Made by a program: the position numbers and the translations under genes
In this document: positions 23,701-34,060 of the stretch, piece after piece
How positions within the stretch are numbered: the stretch's first letter is position 1
How the letters are laid out: the number at the start of each line of letters is the position of its first letter
Assembly (NCBI GenBank): GCA_023614405.1
Contig: CM042697.1
Coordinates: forward strand, 302,584,954 to 302,648,953
Reading direction: 5' to 3'
DNA from: Avena insularis
Taxonomy: Eukaryota; Streptophyta; Magnoliopsida; Poales; Poaceae
DNA length: 64,000 nt
The notes under the pieces: model-generated
What the model was told of the DNA's origin: nothing
What the model saw: the letters and a program-made list of their open reading frames with translations, nothing else
Database searches by the model: none

Positions 23701-24755
23701 TGATAAAAGAGCTACGTACGTGCGTGTGCATTCTTTTTCTTTCTTTCTTTGTGCTAATGTACGCCGTAAGCTAAGCTGGGCGCTAGACTTGGATTATTGA
23801 CGGGGAACGCAGAGATTATCTATCATGCACGGGATGTTGTGCATGTATCCGCCGTCCATTGATGCTTTGGGATTATTTAATTGCATGGTAAAACAACAAC
23901 ACTATAGAAATGTTCTTTTGGATAGAACATAGAAAAATGATTTTATTCCACGCTGAATCTTAAGATCGAAGAGACTACATGAGTCCAATCCATAGGAATT
24001 TGATAGCACACCGTACCTTTGATCCAAAGAAATTTGGTAGGAAAAATATTCTAATGCCTACAAAAATCCAAAATTCTTACGATCCAAGACCCGTGTCCGT
24101 GCTAATTTGTCTTCTTCTGTTTCTAGAAAATAAAGCCATAAATAAAATAAAGCCATAAAAAAGATTCATCAGGTGTCCCTAAATTTCCTAAATTAGTATT
24201 TTTGGACAAAATGCTTTAAATAGTGGGATACTTTCCATGAAAAGTTTTCATGCATATTTCTCCCCCGGCCGGTTACTACATCCAAAGATGTCTAAATACA
24301 TTGCTTTGAAATACACCAATTATGGGAAAAAGCACTAGTACTTTTTTTCTTCTATTTTTACCATTTGTGGGTTAGAACGTATGCATGAATTTTCCTGGTT
24401 TGCAAAAAATAAAAAATAGATGCTGGTCTGCGAAGTTGGGACCGATCCTAGAGAGCAGCCAGAATTAACTGATTTTTAACATAGTGTCAACGCTGGAATT
24501 ATCATCCTCCAACGTTATTATAAGCAAGAAACACCCACGAGAAAGAATTTACCAAGTGTCGGTTATATTCCTAAAATAGTCTTCATAAAATGTTCTTAAA
24601 AAAGTGGAATATTGGTCATGCACATATAGTTCTCCCCCAGTCACCACCTTCAAAAGGTTTCCAAATTATAATTCCTTTGTTACAGACCAGCTAAGGACGA
24701 TAAGAAGATTGTTCATCAAGTTGCGTGAATGATACCTGTGTCCACGGATCCGCAT
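23701..24755. other. A/T-rich stretch with a diverged internal duplication
   Basis: No gene. Segments near 24168-24290 and 24548-24665 share ordered motifs (GTGTC..., TTCCTAAA, AAAATG, GTGG(G)ATA, CATGCA, TTCTCCC). A short CT-rich microsatellite lies at 23730-23750. Confidence 0.4.
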
Positions 24756-24896
24756 AGGGTGTCAGGTGGGATCCCACCAAAATCCCACTTCTAGTTCATT
24801 TGTCAAAATCTAGTGTAAATTTTTCCTCAAAATTTGAACTAGATTTTGACAAATGAACTAAAGGTGGGACTTTGGTGGGATCCCACTTGACACCCT
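24756..24896. mobile_element. Foldback MITE, Mutator-like, 141 bp
   Basis: The left end (AGGGTGTCAGGTGGGATCCC) is mirrored at the right end (GGGATCCCACTTGACACCCT), and pairing continues inward through CTAGTTCATTTGTCAAAATC. Total arm length is near 60 bp with a few mismatches. Flanking direct repeats are GATCCGCAT at 24747-24755 and 24898-24906, or 10 bp with one mismatch at 24746-24755 and 24897-24906. A 9-10 bp target duplication with long inverted repeats fits a Mutator-type MITE. Confidence 0.8.
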
Positions 24897-24906
24897 AGAT
24901 CCGCAT

Positions 24907-25766
24907 GATATACCCTCAAAAGATTTATGCATTTGTTCGCTATATACATATATTCCTAAATTGATCTAGGATCTATGGCGCATAGTGGTTAATTACATGA
25001 GAAGCAGCAGTGTCGTTTTCTCCCATAGCTGTTGGAGCTATATTCGAGCTAATCCCATCTGCATTCGGAACTTGGAAGTGCTTGCGCCCCAAAGTAGCGA
25101 AGCGATGACACAACGCCTCGCCTTACCCCGTGCATGGAGCTGAAGGAACATTTTCGGATTGAGGTTAGGACCACCATGGACATGCTGAGAGGCTGGAACG
25201 CTATTCGGGGTTCGATCCAGACAGTTTTGGTTTTGCTTCTCTCCAAGCAACGATGAGCAGCCGTTCCTTTTTCTCCCGATGTAGGGTCCATGACTGATTG
25301 TAACTTCACTACCTCACCCAAAATGATTTCGAGATTGCTTTTGTGCAAGATATATCTCTTGGCTCTTAGACTTCATAAGCATTCTGATAAATTCAGCTCT
25401 GCTAAGATGTAGCGGCAGTGGACAGTGTGCGGATCAGGCCAACGTCTCTCTTCTATTTTCTTCAACCTAAAAAAGATACCAATTTTTTTTCTAAATTCAT
25501 GTATATCTAGACACGTTCTAGTGTAAGAGAATTTAGCATTTTTACTGTTTGTTATGCATTACGTGGTGGGTTGTACCTCTAGAAGGGCTAATATATATCT
25601 TAGTCGTTCGTGTAAGACAAGCTAGGGTTTGGAGTCGACAAGGGGACCGCTCAATGCAATGAGCTAGGCGTGGCTGCCGGGATATATATTAATGATAAGC
25701 TGAAAATCAACGTTACAAAATATTTATCAAATACTCCATGTTACAGCAAGTCAACAAACGAAATAG
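24907..25766. other. Unclassified sequence, no gene supported
   Basis: A 99-codon minus-strand frame (25049-25348) is the only notable one. It has no motif I recognise and no supporting splice or start context. The rest appears unstructured. Confidence 0.3.
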
Positions 25767-26400
25767 CGTTGGTTAGATCTACTAGGACAAGCTTTTCGGC
25801 GGTGCACATAGCGCCAATGGAGGGTGTGTAGAGTTGTCTTCCGGCCGGCTGTATTCTGTACCAATGTTAGGTCTGATTTTTTTGATCTACGGTTTTTGTC
25901 ATTGGTGATGATTGCTTCTCCCGTGCGCTGCACTTTTGGGATCTTAGCAAATGACTTTTACTATTAGTACCTCTGTTCCGTAAATTAAGACATATAAAAT
26001 GTTTCAAAATTCAAACCACATATTGATCAATCCTTTTGAAAAAACTACCAACCTTTTACAATGTCAAATCAGTATTATTATTGTATATTTTCAGATAATG
26101 TCTATATTATAGCATAAGTATGGTTAGTTTTATCTAAAAGTTTAACTTCTGAAAAAAATATACTTGTTGTTTTATGAAATGGACGTAGTACAATAATATC
26201 TACTACGAAAAGCTTTGGCCAACTCCTGTGAGCGAGGGAGAGGACGACGGCGCAATTTTGGCTCGCTCCAATGTTTGTACTCGTCGCTAGGTGATTCAAA
26301 AACCTATTTTTAATTTATTTTTTTTACTTTAGGAGTTCTTTATACTAATACTGATAATTATCACTGCATCACATAACCTTTTAGCAGAAAAATACAATAA
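25767..26400 (+). repeat. LINE-like repeat copy A, split by a MITE
   Basis: Sequence at 25790-25967 and 26191-26400 resembles, in order, 27478-27860: GTTGTCTTCC, a GGTTTT(T)GTC/GGTTCTCAAC segment, CTTAGCA, then GTCGCTAGGTG and TACTTTA(G/A)G(A/T)GTTCTTTATAC. It is probably part of a non-LTR element or another dispersed repeat. No coding frame is visible. Confidence 0.4.
25970..26188. mobile_element. Stowaway-like MITE, 219 bp
   Basis: The left end CTCTGTTCCGTAAATTAAG follows the Stowaway consensus CTCC(G)TCC. The right end, reverse-complemented, reads CTACGTCCATTTCATAAAAC. TA dinucleotides flank both ends (25968-25969 and 26189-26190). The inverted repeats are diverged, which suggests an old copy. 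Confidence 0.65.
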
Positions 26401-26539
26401 AATACGTCTATCGTTAACTTGCTATATACAATTAGCTCTACTAATATGCATATTTAGTTTGATGCAGAGGACTAGGTAATGAAGATACTACTTTCCACAA
26501 AAATAGTTGTTTACTAACAAAAGGTTTGATCTAAGACTC

Positions 26540-27860
26540 TCATGAACTGGTAAAGCATGCCCGAAAGGATACATAGGGGATCTAGGGTTTTGGTACCCCT
26601 CGCCGCCGCCTCCTTTGGTATGTCCCCCCTTTGGTGTCCCTTGCGGCCATGGAGGTGTGGTAGACCACGGCTACTCGGCGGCATGAGGTTTTTCTTTTTT
26701 GTTTTTAGGTATTGTTACTGTCTTATTCGGAATAGTGAGGCGGCGGCAACATCCTGAAGTCTGAATAAGTTTCTCCCTGCTCTATTCTCGTTCTAGTGGT
26801 GCATCTAGCACTGACGTAGGTCAGGATGGGAATGGGCCGACCCGGCCCTGGCCTTGGACCTGGCCCTGTGGCCTCGGGGCCAATTTGTGAGGCCATGGGT
26901 CGACCCATATCATGAATAGTGAGTGGCCCTGGTGGCCCAATGGGTATTTCGGGTCGACCCAATTTTTAGTAACATATGTTGTTTTATTTGGTTCTAACTA
27001 AATTTTTACTAATACAGTGGTGTAGTGTAGGAGCTAAAAAGATTTTGTACATGGATCCACGTCAAGCTGTTTCATATGTGTATCGTACATACATACATCG
27101 TATATTTCTTTCTTGTCATTGTACATCGCATACATGTGCAAGAATGTGATCGACTAGGTAGGCATCAGCTAGCTGCCAAGCATGAGAGCTAGAGCTGGAC
27201 GGTTTACAGGACGATGAACAGACGACTAGCTCGGATGATGATGTGAACATAAGCTGGACGCGGCGCCACCAGCGTGACATAAATCAAGGGAAACGATTAT
27301 GAGTAATTGACGGCTACAAGCTGGGCCGGCCCTGCTGACCCAACGGGTCACTCAGTGCCGGCTCCGCCGACCCAAATTCTGTTTGAGGCCGACCCGCGTG
27401 ACCATTGGCCCTGAAATTTTGGGCCGGGTCAATGACCCGGCGGGTCGACCCGGCCCATTCCCATCCTGAGACGTAGGGCATGTGGGGTTGTCTTCCAGGC
27501 GGATCTCCTGGGATCCGGTTGTGCTTGTGTTAGTCGGTGTTGTTGCAGGTTTGACCCTTCGATTTTCGGTTCTCAACATTGGCGATGGCCGCTAATCCAA
27601 TGCATTGGTCCTTTTGTGCCTTAGCACGATGGCTTCTCTTCTGTCTAATTCAATAAGCTCTTCTACGATTTTTTTTGCCTCTCTCCACTAGGAGGGCGAG
27701 GATCGATGTGCGCCTTTGATTCGCTCTGTTGGTCGTAGTCGTCGCTAGGTGGCCCATAGTTATTTATAATTTTTATTACTTTAAGTGTTCTTTATACCAC
27801 GGTTGGTGATTATTAATACAGCTGCTGATCTTTTCAAAAGAAAAGTCTTCTGATAATGTA
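26540..27860 (+). repeat. LINE-like repeat copy B, split by a hAT element
   Basis: The right part (27478-27860) parallels copy A at 25767-26400. The left part includes GGGTTTTGGTACCCCTCGCCGCCGCC-type leader sequence (26585-26610), which is common in plant LINE 5' regions. The copy ends near a run CTTTTCAAAAGAAAAG. No coding frame survives. Confidence 0.35.
26821..27469. mobile_element. Non-autonomous hAT element, 649 bp
   Basis: The left end TCAGGATGGGAATGGGCCG is exactly mirrored at the right end (CGGCCCATTCCCATCCTGA). Imperfect pairing extends inward through CCCGGC/GACCC-rich arms. The flanks are perfect 8-bp direct repeats GACGTAGG at 26813-26820 and 27470-27477. An 8-bp target duplication with short inverted repeats is the hAT signature. 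No transposase frame is present. Confidence 0.88.
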
Positions 27861-28525
27861 AAACGGTGTACCATGCTAAAAATTACTACATTAAATAACT
27901 TTGAAATGAAAAAAAAAAACGTAACGTGATTGGGTTTTGTGGTAGACATGTTCAAGAACAGTTTGTCTTCTTTCATTCACATGATTTATTTCTGACCCTT
28001 CCATACAAATCTCGGATCTGACGGTGTGTTCACACGACATGCACGTGTGAGATTTGAGGGCCTATGGTTGCCTCAAGTCAACACGACACTTGCTAGAAAA
28101 AAGAGAATACTTGTTGTTGACAGGAAAACCAAATACATTCCATTATTATCCAATTTGGGGAAATCTAGAGACTGGTCGATTATACGCACAAAAGTGACAC
28201 TTTGCAGCGGAAATCAACTCAACAGTTGACCAACGGGATGCACAAGTTTGTGATATGTACTTGCATGATGGGGAGTATACAGCATTGCACACTTACTCTG
28301 TAGGGTTAAACCCAGGGCTTTCTCCTTGCATGCCCTGGAGCTTAAAGGACCTGATACACACACACGCGCGCGTGCTCGAACACCATGATAATGAGTTTAT
28401 GCAACAGAGTACGCGGATGTTTTACAATAGTAATGGTTTATTTTATGGAGAATTATTGTTATGTTGTCATTTCACATATGTTTAAGGTATTAAAATCATC
28501 ATTACTATGTTTTTTTCGTGTCTGT
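27861..28525. other. Unclassified sequence, no gene recognised
   Basis: Short frames only (67 and 76 codons), without motifs. A small CA/CG microsatellite lies at 28358-28373. It may be 5' sequence of the LINE that follows. Confidence 0.3.
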
Positions 28526-30838
28526 TTTTAACGACCTCAAAGCATTAGCTGATGTTCGACCGCTTTTCACGCATGAAATTGAGCTCAAGAGTCAATCGAA
28601 TGTGCAGATAGAACGATTTCTATGTGAGAAGGAGCCCAAATGGTACCCAATGTTCTAACACCCAATTTATACTAGAAGGAGAATCAAATACAAGATACTT
28701 CCGTAGTATTGTCAATGGTCGACATAGGAAGAAACTTATTAATCTCTGATTTAGGATGAGGAAATAATTAAGGGCCATAAGCAACTAAAGTCATATATTA
28801 AAATTACTACAAATGTTTGCTCGGTGCACCTAAGGAATGTAATTTCTCCATTGGTGAGACCCGAACGAACAATATATCCCAGGTTTCCGCAGAGGAAATA
28901 CTACAACTTACTCTGAGGAGGAAGTAAGAAAGGCTGTTTTCAAATGGAACACAACGGAGGCATTTGGTCAATATGTTTTTGCGACTGAGTTCTACCAGAA
29001 CTTCTCGAATGTCATCAAATTAGACTTCTAAAACTGTTCAGTTTTCTTCATGATGGAAAAATAGAATTGTTTCGTCTGAATTTCGATGACATAATTTTAT
29101 TACCTAAGGTTAGTGAAGTAGAAAGGATCCAACAATACAACCTCATCTATCTTCTTGGTGTTAATTTTAAAATTTTCACCAAAGTTGCAACAATCATGCT
29201 AAATACAGTGGCAGGCCATGTGGTTTGTCCTTCTTAGAATGCATTCATGCAAAGCCGCAACATCCTGGATGAGGCGGTTATCCTTCATGAAACAGTACAC
29301 AGAACTAGATGGAAAAAATTTGAATGGGATTATTTTAAAACATGATTTTGAGAAATCCTATGGCAAAGTCAATTGGTCTTTCCTCTAGCAGACTCTGGGA
29401 ATGAAAGGTTTTTCTACAGAGTGATGTGCTTTAATCTGTAGCTTTGTATCAGGAGGTAGTGTGGTCATTAAAGCAATGATGACATAGAAAAATACCTCAA
29501 GACAAACAAAGGGCTAAGACAGGTGACCCATTATCGCACATAATATTCACTATAGTGGCTGATATGTTAGCCGTTATGATTGAGCGTGCAAAGTCTGCTG
29601 ACCATATTGAAGGTGTGATTCCTCATCTGGTTGATGATGGGTTATCTATCCTATAATATATCGATGATATAATCCTCTTTATGGAACATGATATCGAAAA
29701 AACTAGAGATCTAAAGTTAATTCTATTAGATTTCAAGCAACTCTCGGATCTGAAATTTAATTTCCATAAAAGTGAACTGTTTTTCTTCGGTGAGGCTCAA
29801 GATGAGGCCAATTTGTATGCCGAGTTATTTGGCTACGGTCAAGCCCAGTTTCCTATTTGGTACTTGGGTATACTGATACATTATAAGAGACTTACAAATG
29901 CCGAACGAAAACTTCTAGAAGAGAGATTAAAGTTAAGATTAAGTAGTTGGAAAGGTAATTATTTATTATTGGGGGAAGATTGGTTCTCATTAACACGATA
30001 ATAAGTAACATGGTACTGTATATGATATCCTCCTTCCAGCTATCAGAAGGAGTCTTAAATAATTGGATTACTTCCAACCAAGATTCTTTTTGCAATGTGA
30101 TAGTGAGAAAAAGAAGTATCGACTAGTTAAGTGGAGCGTGGTTTCCGCCCAAAATACCAAGGTGAGATAGGTACTCATGATTTTGCGGTCAAAAATATGT
30201 CCCTCCTCGGTAAATGTCTCTTCAAGTTACTTACTGAAGATGGGATGTGGCAAACTCTCATTAAACAAAAATATGTTGGCTTGAATGCTTTGTCCTAAAT
30301 ATATTGGAAACCTAGGGCCTCGCATTTGTCTAAGGGCTACAAAGAAACATTTCTTCCGCTTTAGATCATTTTCAATTAAGGATGGATCAGAAATACAGTT
30401 TTGGGAGGACAGGGCTAGGAAATGCTACACTCCATAAATAGTATCCTAATTTGTACACTATTTAATCATAAGGATGACACAATCTCTCTAGTTATAGAGC
30501 CTTCTTCTCCAAATGCGTCGCTCAGAAAAGATTTACTTGGACTCAGGCTTGCATCTTGGAATTCCTGGCTTTACCGTTTGGATTTAGTCCATTTATCTCC
30601 TAGAACTAATGAATTTCGTTGGAATCTACACGAGAGTGGATAATTCCTGGTTGATTATATGTACAAGGAACTAGTCCATCCAGACTTAGAAGTTAACAAC
30701 AATAGGAAAATATGTAAGATAAAGATACCACTAAGTATTAAAATATTTTCTTAGTATCTTTGTCATAGGGTCATCCTTACCAAATATAATCTTATTAAGC
30801 AGAATTGGCATGGGAATAAAAAATGTGTTTTCTGGCAT
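28526..30838 (+). pseudogene. LINE (non-LTR) ORF2 remnant: RT and zf-RVT
   Basis: This is a broken plant L1-type ORF2. An upstream linker reads LEGESNTRYFRSIVNGRHRK (about 28672-28732). RT follows with YSEEEVRKAVFKW (about 28911-28949) and ATEFYQNFSNVIKL. The catalytic region is YIDDIILFME near 29660-29685, where plant LINEs have YADD. The thumb region is FHKSELFFFGEA (29761-29796) and RLKLRLSSWKGNY (29920-29960). The zinc-finger-like zf-RVT segment (KIPLSIKIFS, NWHGNKKCVFW) runs 30716-30838. At least ten stops or frame changes occur. The 3' end is lost abruptly at about 30838. ORF2 performs target-primed reverse transcription; this copy is inactive. Confidence 0.8.
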
Positions 30839-31310
30839 CATCCACTACAAAAATACCGCCCATACCTGGCACTTTTTTAATTCAGCACAAACAAAAAGAA
30901 CTGGTAAAGGTTGATTACCCAGCATATAATGTATTCACGAATAACAACAAGGGCGGTAGTCGATTTTTATGTCATGGAAAATATATTTATAGTGTTAAAT
31001 TGCGCCATGCTAGCCGTCTGTTGGTATCGGCGTTCAGAGATGCCTTGGTAACACGAAATGGGGAAGTAATAATTCCGTCGTGGAAAAGACATGGCATTGA
31101 CTGTGGGTGCTACGTGTGAGAGTTTCAAGTTTATCTCACTGACCGGTAAGCCCCACCGAAGTCGAGCCATTGCCATCTGAATATTTTAAGAAAGGCAACA
31201 CTCCTTCCCCACGACCGTAATTTTTCTGCCACTTCGTCATTTCTTCAACCTCTGTCTTTCTCTCTCCACGAAGCTTCGGCCGATAGCAACGGCATGACTT
31301 GGCGACGGCG
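30839..31310. other. Unclassified sequence after LINE truncation
   Basis: Begins near a CACTACAAAAAT motif (30843-30854), which resembles a CACTA terminus, but no matching opposite end was found. A 98-codon frame (30823-31119) crosses the LINE junction and has no motif. C/T-rich sequence at 31195-31275 could be the leader of the following gene fragment. Confidence 0.25.
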
Positions 31311-31791
31311 TGAGGCATAGAGATATCCTTCCTCTAGACAAGTATGATGCTGGTATGTGCAGTTGTTAATTTTTGATTTTCATTGCCATTGAATTTCGCA
31401 TTTGGTGTTTTTTGTTTTTTTATCCCCAAAATTTCCTTATTTATCGATATCACAATTGTGGATTGTTGTTTTTATTTCAAGTTCGACATTCCTGGAGTAC
31501 CATAATATATCCATGACCCACAATGGAATGGACAACAAGACATGTTCGTGTACTTCCAATGCACTGACCACATAAACGCATGGCGATATGTGGTCTACGA
31601 CAAGAACTTCTTAGAGGACACCAGCCGTAAGTTCCTCTCATGTTGTTGTCCTGGTGTAGGTTCATGTCGTTGGGTGCAATGTATTGATCCACAGCATCCA
31701 AGGCACCTCCAACAATCATTACGCGAGCTCTGGTGGGGCGAGATCAAATAAAATGAAAGAAGGAGGCAGGCCACATACGATGAACACATGG

Positions 31792-32071
31792 TGTGACACC
31801 CCATCCATTAGGCCTCGGAAATGTCACTCCTAATAGTTTACTAGGATCTATAGACTAGCCCAGAGCACAACACTTATCTTTCCTACGCACTTTGTGCTCA
31901 CTCGTGCGCAGACAGGAACAACTTCTCATTCGGTCACTCATTCTCAAATTGCTCTAGGCCAAGGACACTTAACCTCGGAGTTCTTTTCAGATGAGCTTTC
32001 GAAAAACAAGTTGCGACTTGTTGGTATGAGTATCTTATCAATCCTATTAAGTCATGCTTCAGGATCATACA
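31792..32071 (-). repeat. Cassandra 3' LTR
   Basis: Plus-strand ends are TGTGACACCCC and GGATCATACA. It is the more diverged of the two LTRs; its 5S-like box reads AAGTGTCCTTGG instead of AAGCGTGCTTGG on the minus strand. Confidence 0.92.
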
Positions 32072-32252
32072 TACACTCACCCTTAGAAGATCGATGTTCT
32101 CATCGATCAAGCACAAGCCAGGAATGTCTCCTCTTGGCACATGTCTGTGCATCTACTGTCGGCACATGTGTATGTCCTATATAGGCCACACGCGCCAGCC
32201 TACACATGTCGGCACCAATGATCCGCACACGCCCATGTAACCCTGAGTTTCG

Positions 32253-32264
32253 GCTCTGATACCA
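32253..32264 (-). other. Cassandra primer-binding site (tRNA-Met)
   Basis: Minus-strand TGGTATCAGAGC matches the complement of the initiator tRNA-Met 3' end used by many plant retrotransposons. It lies 2 nt from the LTR. Confidence 0.88.
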
Positions 32265-32266
32265 CT

Positions 32267-32547
32267 TGTAACATCCCGTACACTAGGCCCTGGGTGTGTA
32301 ATTCCTAGCAACTTAATAGGATTTTTAGACTGGCCCCACTAACCAACACTTGTTATTTCTGCGTACTTTGTCCTCACTCGTGCACACCCGGGAACAACTT
32401 CTCACTCGGTCACGCATCCTCAAATTGCTCTAGGCCAAGCACGCTTAACCTCAGAGTTCTTTTCAGATGATCTTCAGAAAAATAAGTTACAACTTGTTGG
32501 TATGAGTATACTATCAATCATATTAAGCCATGCATCGGGATCTTACA
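32267..32547 (-). repeat. Cassandra 5' LTR
   Basis: Plus-strand ends are TGTAACATCCCG and GGATCTTACA. It lies beside the primer-binding site and carries the better preserved 5S-like segment. Confidence 0.92.
32406..32462 (-). promoter_or_regulatory. 5S rRNA-like internal promoter in Cassandra LTR
   Basis: On the minus strand the order GAACTCTGAGG, TTAAGCGTGCTTGGCC, GAGCAATTTGAGGATGCGTG, ACC corresponds to positions of plant 5S rRNA that include box A, the intermediate element and box C. In Cassandra this is thought to act as a Pol III promoter. It is not a functional 5S gene: the outer stems of 5S rRNA are missing. Confidence 0.85.
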
Positions 32548-32696
32548 CATGGCACCTGCAATCAGTGAAGTGCAGAATCAAGCGAATGATTGTGGGTCAG
32601 CAATGAGCGAGCGGTACGCTAGATTGGCCAGTAGGGTGCAAGCCATTATAGATAGTTTGGAGAGGCTTGCTAATAGATATAACCAGATTTAGAATT

Positions 32697-33354
32697 AATC
32701 ATGTTTCTAGTATTAGTTTGTAGTACTTAATCATGTGATAGATCGAGTAATATGTAGTTTTCTTTTGGTGTCTTCTTCATTTTGTACAATGCAATGCCAT
32801 GATTTGTGCACAAGTACATGTGTATTGATATCTCCATACATGTGAAAATTACTATTATCCACATTTTGTTGTGTTCTTGGTGGTTTGCTAATCAATACTA
32901 AAGTTAACAAATAGAATGTTGGGAAATATGTGACAAGCTTCACTTGCCAAAAAAAATTGATAAGGCAAAGGTCAAATTTAAGAATCATAGTTATTACCCC
33001 TTCTGCCCATATAGGTCGCTTTCATCCTTATCCAAAAAATCCCCATCCCACCAAACCTAGCCCCATCTCCACGGTGGTGCTGACCTCTCCGCCACACTGG
33101 AACACAACGTCCTCCAGGGCGGCACTAATCCCAGTTGCGCTCACCCCTCCACCATGCCAGACCGCACATTCTGTGGTGGCGTTGACCTCGCCCGTGTCAT
33201 CCGGCTGCATATTTGTACGTCCCCAATCACTCAAAAATATAGTGTATATTTCACGGCATTGGGATTTATTTGTACATCATTATTTTATGGTTCGGTGTTC
33301 CTTGGGATCTAAAATTTAACATTTTTGGATAGTAAGCAGTGATCTCAAATTTTC
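32697..33354. other. Unclassified; possible 3' UTR then C-rich stretch
   Basis: The first 250 bp could be 3' untranslated sequence of the GRF-like fragment. A C-rich block at 33000-33220 has open frames on both strands without motifs. Nothing else is recognised. Confidence 0.25.
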
Positions 33355-34060
33355 TTAATTTGCCCATCTAATTCTTTACAATTTCCATGGTGAGCAACAG
33401 AAATGGTGAACAACAGAAGTTATAGGTTAATTATTTGTTTATTTCATTGTCTAGGAAATATCTATGTGGCCCAAATTGTTGAACTACACGCCCACTATCT
33501 TAATATTCCCATCTAATTCTTTACAATTACCATGGTGAACAAAAACAGCAATAAAGTTCCACGGTCTCAATAGCGTGTGGCTTGTACCATACGAGGTAAA
33601 CTTGCTTTTAGTTTATGGATCTATCAGCACAAGACACATCTAACTAAGAAAATGTACTCCCCTAGATATAGATTTGGCAATGAAGTTAACATGACCGATA
33701 TTTTTTTCACTTGGTGTTTTCAGGTCCAAATATTCTATCATTTGAGAAGTACTCCCATTCGATATAGTTTTGGCAATGAAGTTGACATGACCAGCTCAAG
33801 AAGGAAGAATCTAAAGCAAATTGTTAGAAATTATAGGCCAAAAATTCCTTACTATGTTTGCACCCTTAAGAAAACCACAAACCGCGAAAGAAATATGGTA
33901 ATTCTCTTTGAACTCCAACTATGCCTAGAATGCCAACCTTACTCTAGTAATATAACAAACTTAATTGTGCTTGTCTTTCATGTGTAGTACTTCTCGTCCA
34001 ATTTCGGAAAGAAGTATATTATGCATTACATATCGAAGTTTAAGCGAAGTGTGATAATGA
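33355..34060 (+). pseudogene. Gene-like fragment, possibly B3-domain related
   Basis: A frame to 33894 ends in NYRPKIPYYVCTLKKTTNRE, followed by a donor-like ATG|GTAATT at 33897. After an intron-like interval ending TGTGTAG (33981-33987) a second block reads YFSSNFGKKYIMHYISKFKR. The order (R)P-x-x-PYYV-x-x-L-K-K, intron, then YFSS-x-FG-KK-Y vaguely resembles REM-type B3 domain proteins of grasses. Two internal duplications (33363/33509 and 33655/33746) disrupt the region. Assignment is speculative; another transposon-captured exon is possible. Confidence 0.25.

Larger units (their letters stand above)
31792..32547 (-). mobile_element. Complete Cassandra TRIM retrotransposon, 756 bp
   Basis: Two LTRs of 280 and 281 bp (31792-32071, 32267-32547) flank a 195-bp internal region without coding capacity. 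Each LTR contains a 5S rRNA-like segment on the minus strand (GTTAAGCGTGCTTGG and a GGATGCGTGACC-type box in the right copy). That is the hallmark of Cassandra, a non-coding TRIM family whose LTRs carry RNA polymerase III promoter sequence. A primer-binding site complementary to initiator tRNA-Met lies at 32253-32264 (minus), so the 5' LTR is the right one. Perfect target duplications CATGG occur at 31787-31791 and 32548-32552. Confidence 0.95.
31311..32696 (+). pseudogene. GRF zinc-finger-like gene fragment, split by Cassandra
   Basis: A frame reads MFVYFQCTDHINAWRYVVYD from 31542, then RKFLSCC, SCRWVQCIDPQHPRHLQQSL and RELWWGEIK with a stop at 31749-31751. This follows the pattern of plant GRF-type zinc-finger proteins: a C near the start, R(K/R)F-x-C, C-x-W-V-x-W-V-D-like segment, then LWW. 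Downstream of the Cassandra insertion the frame continues as HMAPAISEVQNQANDC and SERYARLASRVQAIIDSL, a probable coiled coil, ending at TAG 32694-32696. If the Cassandra insert plus one TSD copy is removed, the frame is continuous from about 31770. A GTATGTG donor-like site follows at 31353. A stop lies between the two parts, so it is a pseudogene or an exon set I have not resolved. Confidence 0.4.

Noticed and set aside
25049..25348. 99-codon minus-strand ORF as a gene
   Set aside because: No recognised domain, no splice or promoter support; kept only as a remark.
28358..28373. CA/CG microsatellite as Z-DNA or regulatory element
   Set aside because: Very short and without context; ordinary simple repeat.
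30843..30860. CACTA transposon terminus (CACTACAAAAAT)
   Set aside because: No matching inverted end or target duplication was found nearby; the motif alone is too short.
31925..31990. 5S rRNA gene
   Set aside because: The similarity to 5S rRNA on the minus strand is real, but it is repeated in two flanking LTRs of a TRIM and lacks the 5S outer ends; it is part of Cassandra.
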